From Paramyrothecium sp. XJ0827 (lineage: Eukaryota > Ascomycota > Sordariomycetes > Hypocreales > Stachybotryaceae), in assembly GCA_020881915.1 (NCBI GenBank), contig JAJFPB010000009.1, positions 372,001-436,000 of the forward strand: 64,000 bases of DNA. The letters are read 5' to 3'. This document shows, one piece after another, positions 1-10,089 of the stretch. The notes under the pieces were generated by a model, which saw only the letters and a list, made by a program, of their open reading frames with translations, was not told the origin of the DNA and did not search any database. A program made the translations under genes and the position numbers. The first letter of the stretch is position 1, and the number at the start of each line of letters is the position of its first letter.

Positions 1-3000
1 CTCGATTGGCAGCCAACGCAGACTCTCCGGGCTATCAGGCTATACAACGTTTTGTACCCTGAAGGTACTGGACCTGGATATGTCCATCAAAGTTTTGACT
101 CGGTGGTACAGCAGCCATCATTTCTCAAAATCCAAGCCAATGTCGGCATTCTGCGAGGTGAGGCTGAATGCGAACTAGGAAGCATAGTTGCGTATAGAGG
201 CTACCGCGGGGCCGATGATGGAGCCTACCGAGAATGGCTGACTGGACAAGTTCCGCAATGTTCAGAACCCTTCAATATTCATAACGACGAGCTTGATGAG
301 TTTCAACCTTCTGTTTCCCGAGTCTGGTATTCGGATTACTCTGTTTCCCAAGAGCCAAAGACCTGCGACAAAGATGTTGTGCACTTTGTCTACTGGCGAG
401 CCGAGATGTCAGATCCTACTGCCACCATGGACAGAAACATGACCTTAAAAGACTCTGCTGTTGTTGCCTGTAAGATTGGTGCCTCAATTGTCTCTGGCAA
501 AGTCCTGCAAAACAAGAACAGCTCCAGCTGCTCCGTCGATCCTGACGTTCCGTTGCGCCCTGCGCCCTTCGATGTCGTTCGGTTAGTTCACAACATGGGC
601 TCCTTTGTGGATGGCATGGGCAATAACTATACCTACTCAAATGAGATCGGGAAGAGTTTCCAACCGCAGTACGACGGTCATGATTGGCAGACTTTTTCCC
701 CATACAGCCACTCGAGAATGGGTTCAAGCCAGACCAGCTCACAAACAACAGTTTTGCCCTGGAGTTCGTCAGGAAGTCTTTTATTCATGTTATTCCTTTG
801 GCCGCTCGGTTCATGGCTATGAGAGAGATATCGACAGAGATGCAAGGATCAGCATTGGTGACGGAAAGTCGGCTTGTCGTTCAGACACTGCAGTACTCTG
901 CTATGACTGCCTTACTTTGGCTGATTCTCGGATGTGCGGCTGCATTGCTCTTCATGGTAGATACAGAGCCAATTGCCTTTAGGGATCCCGCTACGCCATT
1001 TAACTGCGCTATTTTTCTTGCGAAGAATCCGGAGCTCAGGCAGCAACTGCGGACAACAGGATCATGGCTTGACGAACGCCTCGCCTCAATGTTGCTTAAC
1101 GCTTCTCCCTCTATAAGTCTTGAGCATACTTTGGAGCCCTCGCAACATACTGCCCCAGGAAGTCCAAAAATAGGGACAACATCATTAACGGAGAGATTGG
1201 ATAACGAACTGAAGCTCAACGTTGCGCGAAGGCTCAAACCCGTCATAGGACCGGTAACTCTTTCCAGGTCTGATAGTCCGGAGAAAACCAGGGACGCACG
1301 GTGGTATCGACCATGGCAACTGCTGATTTCTGTGCGACTTGCATTTGTTTGCTTCCTGATTACTCTTGCTAGTGTTGTCGGCATCACCTGGAGCTTTTCA
1401 AGAAATAACCATGGACTACTCGACATCCATGATGGTAACCTTCCATCATTTCTGTGGACATCAATCCCTACCATTATTGCTGTTGCTATCAGTTCATACT
1501 TGTTGGGCGCGAGCCTTGAGGTCCGTGTCATTACACCTTTCGCTTTTCTGCAGCGCGGTGCGGGCTCCAGCATTCTCAAGGTTTCGCCCAATGATTATGC
1601 TAGTACCCTTCGAGAGATAAAATGTCCCTCTCTGCGGCTTGGCCTCCTCCTCACTTTATTCTGTGCAGCGATATCGCTAGTTCTTACACCGTTTGGAGGC
1701 ACATTGCTTACGGATGATTACATGACGAGAGATTCTGTGGCCCGCATATCGCAGGATGATTGGATTTCAAGAGATCCTCCTCCTCGTTTGACAAAGAATG
1801 TGTCAGGTGAAGTGAGGGAAGATGCCTCAACTCACCAGGAGGTTGCATTACTTCTAGGACTGTTATACTTTCGCAATTACTCTTTCCCAGCATGGACTTT
1901 CGAAGACTTGGTGTTTCCAAAGTACTCCCTCCATGAAGCACCATCCTTCAGCTCAATCAATACGTCCCTCCACATCAGGATTCCGGCGCTTCGGCCAGAG
2001 CTTGCGTGCGAAACTTGGGATCAGCATGAGCTGGACTACAAGCTCTCCAATGTGCCAAATGAGGTTGCCGGCGCTGAGGGGGTTCATAAGGTTGCTGTTC
2101 AGTTGAATGCTCCGAGCGGGACTTTCGGCATGCTCAACACAAGTCTATGGTCATGCGACAACAGCCTCTTCAGTGCTCGGCGAAGTATAGAGACAAAGGA
2201 CCGCTTCCTCATCGATCGATCATTTCTTTGGGGCTATGTCAGCAACATGACCATAACTCACTTGAAATGGATGTTATGTAGACTCGAATATGTGGAGATA
2301 GACGTGGACGTCACTCTACTCCTTCCAAGCCTTGAATTGGACCCAGATCATGCTCCCGAACCAATTGAGTCTTCCAAGCGCCAACTGCCACTGTTACGCT
2401 GGTACGGCGGCGACGAAGAATTCGTCTGGAATTTCATGAAGTCTTTCGGGACCACTACCAGAATGCATGATCCGGGTTTGACGCAGTGTCAAAGGCGAGC
2501 AGGGTCTAGAGGCGGCGCCCAATTGAGTATGTCCTTGTCGCCCTGGGGTATCCGCGATCCTGAATGGTTCAATGATGATTCCAAGCAAGAACTTGTCGAA
2601 GCAGCGTGGAAAAAGGTTACGACCATCATGATTGCGCAGATGATCAACTTCTTCGGTTCCCGAAGGCCCTTCGGCAACAATACCCTTGCCGCCAATGCTG
2701 GAACCCCTGCTCGCCCCATCCCAGTGGAGGGCATTGTGACCGATTCCAACGTGAAGCGGCTGGTGCAAAATCCCATTACCACGTGGATAATTATAGGCCT
2801 GCTGATAGTGGTTATACTTGCTACCATCTGCAGTATTCTAGTGGAACGGAGCTTTATGAGAGTCTTGCCCAAGAACCCTCAGAGTATTGCATCTATGGCA
2901 TCGCTGTGGGCTGATTCGAACATACTCAAGGATTTGCTAGAAGGGGCGGGGAATCAGTCTAGGGAAGACTACGCCAGTTGCTTCGAGGGAAGGATACTTA

Positions 3001-3077
3001 AAGTGGGTTGGACGAAAGTTAACACGGGTGATGGTGATAAGAAAGTGTACACGATAAAGGAGGATGACGAGAACTAG
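1..3077 (+). pseudogene. DUF3433-like multi-span membrane protein, 5'-truncated and frameshifted
   Basis: The reading frame is open from base 1, so the 5' end lies outside the window. Frame 1 runs to about 690 and reads into a hydrophilic, N-glycosylation-rich segment. At the T-run near 692-696 the sensible protein continues in frame 3 (QTF then FPIQPLENGF) and stays open for about 790 codons to TAG at 3075-3077. Frame 1 itself stops at 822. One extra T would join the frames. The downstream part has membrane spans near 900-960, 1320-1400, 1440-1510, 1630-1700 and 2780-2850. The stretch with IPTIIAVAISSYLLG followed by ITPFAFL resembles fungal DUF3433 proteins, which are large membrane proteins of unknown function. 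No intron with correct phase explains the shift. It is either a pseudogene or carries a single-base sequence error. Confidence 0.6.
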
Positions 3078-3358
3078 ACGCACTTATCGAATGGGTGTCC
3101 ATGGCAGCTGTAGTCCCTCTCTTTGCATTGTTTCTCAGGAAGAACCAAACAAATTTAGCCTTAGTTTCCTTTCCACGATTACACACAAATACCCGCATAT
3201 TATAATTTTTTAATCATGTTTCTGAAACCCAGATAAGCTCTCACAACACTCGCTTGTCACGAGAGACGCAGTATCTGCTCGTCGAAAGACCACGATGCCT
3301 TGGTGTTGTCTGTCTTAGACTGGATTGTTTTGCTCGCCTCACATCAAATACGGTGTAA

Positions 3359-3465
3359 GACACTTTGGCCGAGTGGTTAAGGCGATGCCCTGCTATAGGA
3401 CTTCGGTCAGTTAGCGGATCAAGGCATTGGGTTCGCCCGCGCAGGTTCGAATCCTGTGAGTGTCG
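3359..3465 (+). tRNA. tRNA-Ser(GCU) with a 26-nt intron
   Basis: The acceptor stem GACACTT (3359-3365) pairs with GAGTGTC (3458-3464), with discriminator G at 3465. The anticodon stem ATGCC (3385-3389) pairs with GGCAT (3423-3427). The loop carries anticodon GCT at 3392-3394, decoding AGC/AGU. A long variable arm (GGG-TTCG-CCC) marks tRNA-Ser, and the T arm contains TTCGAAT. The intron, about 3396-3421, sits one base after the anticodon as usual and contains AGC that can pair with the anticodon. A T-rich Pol III terminator follows directly. Confidence 0.93.
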
Positions 3466-4215
3466 TTTACTTTTTGCCAATTCACCAATCATATTACTTA
3501 TAATCCTGCATTTTATTCATCTTCTTCTGTGAAAACCACGATGGGGGATGGAGGATGTTAGAGTTAAGACATGGTTCTTTAAGCGACGAGTGGCTGTCGA
3601 CGATGCCGTTAAACGTCTTTCTGCAAGCGCCTACCCTCTACAATTTGAACCATTTTAGTGAACCCCATCTGTGCGCGAAGCGCCAAGCTACAAGATCCAT
3701 TCTAAAAGTGGAGGTACCGAGTTCCGTGCACTGATCAGCAAGTGTAGATGCCGTCTAACAATAATGATCACGAGTCACTGGACTGTCGTGCCTGTGACTG
3801 ATTGTCGGTGGGATTGAGCATGAGTACACGATACGTCGGCATTGTGAAACGATGTGATCACGTCTCATTTAACAGAGATTTTTTGTCCTCACGTTCGTTG
3901 TGAGCAAAGACTCTCATCGTTCACTAGATCCGAAATGTACCTGTAAGGGTATGTTTTGTGTGCTCCAAGTGCTTGCTATGTTTGAATAGCAGTATCTCAC
4001 CTCATGTTTGACTCACGATTGTTGAAAGTGCTGAGATTTGATGGCTAAACTGGAATAATTATAAGCACTTTCAGACGATGAGGTATCTTTTGTAGAACAT
4101 TGCATAATCATTTGCATTATCGTCATGCTAACCTATCGAAACAACCGAGAGGCTTGGTAGATCTAAAGCCACTTGATACATCATTTCAAGCTTCTAGCTC
4201 GAGGATATCTTCTCT
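3466..4215. other. Intergenic spacer without recognised gene
   Basis: It begins with the T-rich run that would end tRNA transcription. No ORF with family resemblance is visible on either strand. The right end is the 3' flank of the convergent MFS gene. Confidence 0.5.
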
Positions 4216-6153
4216 TTAGTAACCATATAAATTCACATGCTCTGAAGTCGATGCCCGGATTCTCCTGTTCTCCCTGATCAGCAGCATTCGAATGGCCCAC
4301 GCACAAGCAATTGAGCAGAGCGCAAAGCCAGCTGAGGCGCCAAACCCAATGCCATAGCGGGGAGAGTCGCTCTTGGGCCACAGGTAGGCACCATAGATGT
4401 AACCAATCTAGTTGTGCGTTAGTCCATACCCATGTGAAATAGTGCAGGGTTAGAAAAGCATACCTGGCCACCAACATTCGTCATGGCAAGAACGACAGCC
4501 TTCTTCTCCTTGGTTTGAGACAGAGTCGAAGATGCCCAGCCGATGATGACAGAGTTGACCGAGTAGGCACCCATGGCGAAGATGAAGCATGCTACGTAAC
4601 GCGCAGCAGTGTTCAAGGTCGCGGCGGCGAGAACAAAACCGGCAACGGCGGTGGCGAGACCGGCAGTAATGTGCCACGTGCGTTCGTGGAAGCGTCCGGA
4701 GCTCCAGCCAAAGGCGATACCCGCAGCGCCTGCGAAAATGAAGGGCGGGCAGGTCATGACCAGGGTGATTGTCGTGTTGAAACCGAGAGTCTTGATGACA
4801 CTAGTTCTTAGGTGAGCATGATGAACAACATCCCACATTGTGGTCTGACTTACGTTGGGAAGAAGGAGTTGAAGGAGCAAGCTGAGAGGTGAAAGTTCTG
4901 CATAAGGCAAAACAGCCACGTTCGCTTGTCGGCACAGGCTTGCTTGAGACCTTCCCACGCCGAGGCAGGCTTGTCATCGGCATCAGACAGCTTGTCCCGC
5001 TCCATGCGTGAGTGGGCCATTTGCTTCTCGCTGTCCGTCAACCACCAGGTGGTGAGAGGGGTGTTGGGAAGGAGGAAGAATCCAAAGAAAGACACGACAG
5101 CAGTGGCAGCGCCTTCAACGATGAAGAGCCTGGAATGATTTTGTTAGCAACTTGAATGCAAGAATGGCATGGCAGGACGCATACCATCGCCAACCCTCCA
5201 GACCCTTCAGATCATCCATTCCAGCGAAGATACCGGCAGCGATGAGACCGGAGAGGCCTGTGGCCAGGATCTGTGCACAATACAGGACGGCAATGCGGGC
5301 AGCGACCTCTGTACAAAAAGGCCGTTAGTTTGCTGATGCGATAAATAGAATTCAGTGTGTAGCCTACCCTTTCGAGTGTAGAAAATCGATAACATGTAGG
5401 TAGCGCCGGGATAGAACTATCTCTTGTCAGTGCGAACAATTCACCAAAATTGAGATGTCAGGGGAAGGCGTACAGGAGCTTCGGTGATACCGAGGAAGAA
5501 TCGGCAGACGAGCAAGCCTTCGTAGTTTTTCACAAGAGCAGTGCAGGCTATAGTCTCATCAGATATTTGTCCCAAACAAATGAGTTGCCATCAATTTCTT
5601 ACCAGACACAGCAGCCCAAACCAGCATCCACGAACTCATGTAGATGCCAGGCTTCACCTTGGTGATCAACATGTTGCTGGGAACCTGCATGAGCACGTAA
5701 CCGACAAAGAGGCTGGACACTATAGTTAGCCTCCCTGCACGCCAAGCCCACGGCGCCGTTAAGCTTACATGGATACCGTTGTGTTGAACTCTGTGCCGGT
5801 CATGCCCAGATCCTCCTCGAGATCGTTCAGCCGCGCCTGCGCAATGGCGTTTCGATCGACATAGTTCAGAAAGTACATTACGCAAAGGCATGGCTGCACC
5901 AATGGGTTAGTGGCGTCATGGTAAAAAACAACTTTGTCTCGCCCAGAAGTCGTACCATGATCCAGAGGTCTAGCTTGCGCACAAGACGGATCTCCTCAGG
6001 GTCTGTCTTTTTTGCTACACCAGTGTAGTCTCTCTCGCCGGTCTCCTCCATCTGGGAAGTTTTCTCGGGCCCCAATACTGAATCAACGTGATCGAATTGT
6101 GTAGGGTCCTTGATGTCCCCGGACTGACGGGCCTGTCCTGCGGTTGCTGCCAT
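4216..6153 (-). CDS. MFS transporter, anion:cation symporter (allantoate permease-like) family
   Basis: This is an inner-membrane-type solute importer of the ACS/DAL5-like family, whose members take up organic anions such as allantoate, nicotinate or tartrate. The substrate cannot be read from the sequence. The ATG at 6153 opens a hydrophilic N-terminus that leads into KLDLWIMPCLCVMYFLNYVDR, the family's first-helix signature. Later segments include LITKVKPG, FFLGITEAPFYPGA and LEGWRWLFIVEG, all typical of the family. Nine exons can be joined with correct phase; for example the last intron is 4408-4463, joining NVGGQ to IGYIYGAYLWP. The protein is about 500 aa with 12 expected helices and a short cytosolic tail. 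A TATA-like box lies about 105 bp upstream. Confidence 0.88.
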
Positions 6154-6256
6154 GATAAATGAGAAAAGTAAGACTGTGTTTTCCGGGGCAGGCTTGGGAC
6201 ACAATGCAAGAGGGTGAATCCTGCAGCCTTCCAGAGGTGAGGGCACTGAGACAAGA

Positions 6257-6264
6257 TATTTATA
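6257..6264 (-). promoter_or_regulatory. TATA-like box of the MFS gene
   Basis: The minus strand reads TATAAATA about 105 bp upstream of the ATG at 6153, in a suitable position for a core promoter. It is followed upstream (6300-6470) by a GC-rich stretch with several GGGG and CCCC runs. Confidence 0.5.
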
Positions 6265-6944
6265 ATGTAGAGATCAAGACAAGATCCAGATAACAGCGAA
6301 CGGGTGGGTGCACGGTGAGGGGACTCAGTAGCGGCGGGACTCTAAGATGGCCGCCGAGAGCGGGGGCGGGTAGGGGAAACCTGGGGAAGTGGAAACCCGG
6401 GGTCGTCGGGCTCAGATTTGGACGCCGACCGAAGAGCCAGACCCCCCGTCGATGGTGTCGAATCTGCAAGGCGAACATCATGGGGTAATAGAGGGGGAGG
6501 GGCCATGTTTTAGACTCCCAGCCTGGGCGAGTCGCGTACGAGACTAGGCGCCATGTGGATATGCCGGTCCCTTCGGGCCATGCCCGGGGCATTTCAAGGA
6601 AGGGCTGGAACCAACGGCAATGCTATGGTTGGTAATGGGTGGAGATTAGCATGCCTACGCTGAGAACCGGTGTAAGCATGTCACCCACTACCGTTACACT
6701 CATTATTAGCGAATGATGAGCTATGGGCTTATCCTACCTGCAGGCCCTGTATTTGTGCATCGGGTTTCCATCTGCGCTCCGAGAGCCGGTTCAGCCAGAC
6801 GTGCCAATTATGCAAGACACAGGCAATCAAGACCTTGCGCCATTTCATGTTTCTCCCCGGAACACGCGTGCCGACCAGCGTCGTGGCGCATACACCCTGG
6901 CCACTCGTATCTGTTGTGGGTTGGGAGGAGCAAACATCTGCATG

Positions 6945-7565
6945 CTACGCTGCAGGAGCTCGAGCCTTCGGCAAAGCGTTCGCTAGCCCTATCAACAAGG
7001 GCACCACGCAGGAGCCCACGCTCCAGGCGATAGCCCAGTCTCCATACACGAGTCGTGCCAGCAGCACAATCAGTACCGAAACTGTCGCCGCTAAGGGAAT
7101 GCAAATGACGCCCATGCCCCCGTCGAATACCCATCCGTCCTCAACCAGCAATCCACGGAACGCAACCTGGCCAAGTCGCAAGCAAAGTCCATCTCGAAAT
7201 TTTGAAACCGCGCCACTGGATATGTTCCAATTGTTAAAATGCTGTCATTTCGCTTCGGGTCCTCTCAGGTTCAGGCCTTCTCACCTCTTGAAGTACAACA
7301 ACTCCCAGCTAAAAACTCGTGGTATACAGCCAGTTGCGGGTCCCGAAAGAAAAGGGTATGGAGTAGCCCCATCATGAGCCTGTTCAACTCATTCTTTGCT
7401 TCGATTGCCTTAAACGCGTTGCACTGCACGGTTCCATTCGACAACTCAAAGACGCATTCACAGTCATGGTGTACCCTGCGGAGTGTCTCGTCGAAGCTGC
7501 ACCCATCGTATTCTTGGTCAGCGAAAGTTTTAGGGATAAACTAACCAATCATCCCCTGATCCATA
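6945..7565 (-). pseudogene. Decayed membrane-protein gene fragment, unrecognised
   Basis: Two coding-like minus-strand segments are visible. The first (about 7560-7300) reads DGCSFDETLRRVHHDC, then CVFELSNGTVQCNAFKAI and MMGLLHTLFFRDPQLAVYHE. The second (about 7220-6945) reads GQVAFRGLLVEDGWVF followed by two membrane-like helices (GVICIPLAATVSVLIVLLAR and WAIAWSVGSCVVPLLIGLA) and a stop. Composition and regularity look coding. However, the only good donor (GGTGAGA near 7285) and acceptor (ACAG near 7241) do not match in phase, and no convincing 5' exon or start is seen. I read it as a decayed gene; an unusual intron structure is the alternative. No function is proposed. Confidence 0.35.
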
Positions 7566-8341
7566 GCATCCGACATCTCTTCCAAGTATGCGGGAGGTGC
7601 GGATTGCCTTCCCCTAGTGAATTGAGGCAATATAGGAGCGAGGGTAGAGAATGATAGAGAACAAGTGGCTCACAAAATTTTCTTAAAATCGAATGTGTTT
7701 GGATTCCTCTTTTTCCAGTGAATCTCATGAACAGGTTCGATCCCGGAGGCTCTGGCGGGAGGATCAAGTTGCGACGGACAACGGCCCGCGCTGGCATCGC
7801 TATTGTCGCCAGTGCGGCTCTGTGTAATTGACTTGTCTTTCACCACTATCGGGCTCTCAGGAATATAGAGGATTATCGCTTATATGTACTCAATTAGTTT
7901 TTATTGCTTGTTTCTCAATACTCGAGAAAGAATAAGCCCAACCTGACCGAGCCTGAGTTGATCGAAATGCCTACGGGTATGCCTGCATGCGCCCACTGTA
8001 CGATGGGTATTGAAAGCCAATCACGACAGCAGTCAAAGCATTGTGCACTCATTGCCGAGCGCGAAACATGTGTCATTTCTGACTGCTCACAAAATCATAT
8101 CCGAAGCAAGGTAAATGGATTATATCCGAGCTTACTGGCCCGTAACTAGCACCACAAATATTGAGCCTCCCAAAATCGTGCCGTCGTTTACAAACAAAAT
8201 GAGATCGTGTAATGAAAGCCACGACCTCCCAGCCAAGTGTTGTCTAATAAGCAAAAACATCAAGGATGCAGTTTTTATACAATTCATGCAATCAGTTACA
8301 CAATGAACCCTTGTATTAGTCGTTATCTTGAACCGCCGTCG
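7566..8341. other. Intergenic spacer without recognised gene
   Basis: AT-richer sequence with only short random ORFs. It holds the 3' flank of the hemerythrin-like gene at its right edge. Confidence 0.5.
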
Positions 8342-9271
8342 TTATTGACCTTCAGCGGGAACAAAGGCAAGGGGTTGTGGTCTCCCCCACCAGTCGCACG
8401 GATTGAACCGCCAAGCTCCGTTGCCAGCAGCGAACCAATATTTGATCGCATAAGGCATGACGAACGGTAATGGAGGGAAATTGTTGCCTCCGTCGAATGT
8501 TTTGTCTGAGCATCCAAGGACCAGCGGGAAAATGTCGTACTACAAAAACATCGATAAGTCAGCGTGAACAAAGGGCGAGTCGCCAACGAACGAAATCAAG
8601 GGTGTGCTGTGCTTACCAGCATTGCAATATTGCCAGACGCCTGAGCAACCTTTTCTGACTTTTCCCATGTTTCCAGCAAGCCAGCGCTGTCCAAATCCTT
8701 CATACCTAGGAAGACGTCGATCTCGGCGTACAGATGATCAGTTAGAGGCTTGCTGAACGACTTGATCAGAGATTCCATTCCCGTAGGGCCCGTCCACCGG
8801 TAATCTTCTGGCTGAGTTGTTGTAGCGTAGGTCAAAAGTTGCCCCATTCCATCGTGGAAGAGTTCATGTTGGTGTTTGGGGTCGTCCATCAAGCCCACTA
8901 TTCCACTGAACTTCTCCAGCTCGGGGAACATGAAGGACTCCTCCACCTCATGATGGTGGTGCACCATTTTCACCCACGACTGGACGTAGTAGAGCAAGTC
9001 CTTGACGTCTTGGGCATTGTATCTCTCATCCGTGGCAACGGGTACATATGGCGCCTGCTGAATGATGGCGTTGAGCCCCCGGATGATCGTGTTGTGAGCA
9101 TGCGCCATCTGAGTCGCGCCATAGATATGACCTAGAGAGCTCTGGGTGCCCTTTGGTCAGTCCAACCCAGAAAAAGCTTGTGCTGGGTCATACATCTTGA
9201 TCTTTTGCCGGCATGGCAATCAAATGGAAAGGCTCGTCGGCCCAAGAGGCGCTTGATGGTTTTGTCGTCAT
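8342..9271 (-). CDS. Hemerythrin-like (HHE cation-binding) domain protein
   Basis: Three exons join cleanly: 9194-9271, 8617-9141 and 8540-8616 removed before 8342-8539. Together they encode 266 aa starting MTTKPSSASW and ending at TAA 8342-8344. The HHE domain is visible: a first His helix (AHAHNTIIRGLNAII), then HHHHEVEESFMFPELE, then KHQHELFHDG, and a late DHLYAEIDVF. Proteins of this family bind a di-iron or other metal centre in a four-helix bundle and may bind oxygen or handle metal or redox stress; the specific role here is unknown. The C-terminal exon (aromatic, with CDWW) lies outside the HHE core. It is cytosolic by appearance, with no signal peptide. The gene is divergent from the Zn2Cys6 regulator about 820 bp away. 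Confidence 0.88.
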
Positions 9272-10089
9272 GATGTGTATCTTCTGTCGCGTTACGACGA
9301 ACAATTTCTAGGGGATCATGACTATGTTGATATACAGAACAAGATCAGCCTTAAGGAGGAGAAACGCGTCGCCAAACATCTTCTGGGGGTATGAAGGAAT
9401 GCATTTGTGGAGACCGTAAGCTGATGCAGCGGGACTGGATGGAGTCTGGACTAGGGGGTTTGTTGTAATTCCCAGGGGCTGAAGCTTCTAACCAATAGCC
9501 TGAGCGCATTTACTAATATTACAAGGCACTACCCTGGAGTACGTCAGAGTGCATTTGGATATCATGTAAGACCTAGTAGTTAGGCTATCCTATGCCCTTG
9601 TAAGCGGCGGCCATTCGCGATTTAAGTCAATAACTGTTGTGCTGCATTGATTGAAGAGTTTAGTAAGGGTGCCTACCCTGCAGTCGCCTATCCCTTTCGC
9701 TTGGCAACAATCCCAATAAGGCAGTAGGTGAGAATCGACGCCCATGCGACAGGGAATATTCTACATCCCTTAACTACCACCGTGACTAAGAAAAGTCGTT
9801 GGAGGGGTGGTATGGTGAGAGCCAGAAAATGTTGTGTGATTACAGTGTATGATCACTTACAGGTTGATGTATTTACCAGTGTCAATGTTAGTCGGCAGCC
9901 AAACTCCAGGACACCAGCTCACGTGATCATCCAGAGCATCTTAACCGCAACAGGCCAGCCGAAGCCGGTGTGATTGGGCGCTATTCCCGACCACTTGAGC
10001 CGAACAGCGCCATCAGCACTCCCACGTGCCCTCTGATCTTCGCATCTCATCCCCCAGCACAGGCGGCCCAGCTAGATGGGCGCTCGACG
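9272..10089. other. Divergent intergenic region between hemerythrin-like gene and Zn2Cys6 regulator
   Basis: About 0.8 kb without a supported ORF. It should hold both promoters. No clear TATA box or regulator site stands out. Confidence 0.5.

Noticed and set aside
684..700. Programmed ribosomal frameshift at the T-run
   Set aside because: The bases do not fit the X-XXY-YYZ heptamer in the zero frame, and such signals are very rare in fungal nuclear genes.
881..1591. Minus-strand ORF of 236 codons
   Set aside because: It is antisense to the membrane-spanning part of the DUF3433-like gene and has no motif.
3241..3492. Minus-strand ORF of 83 codons
   Set aside because: It runs through the tRNA-Ser gene on the other strand.
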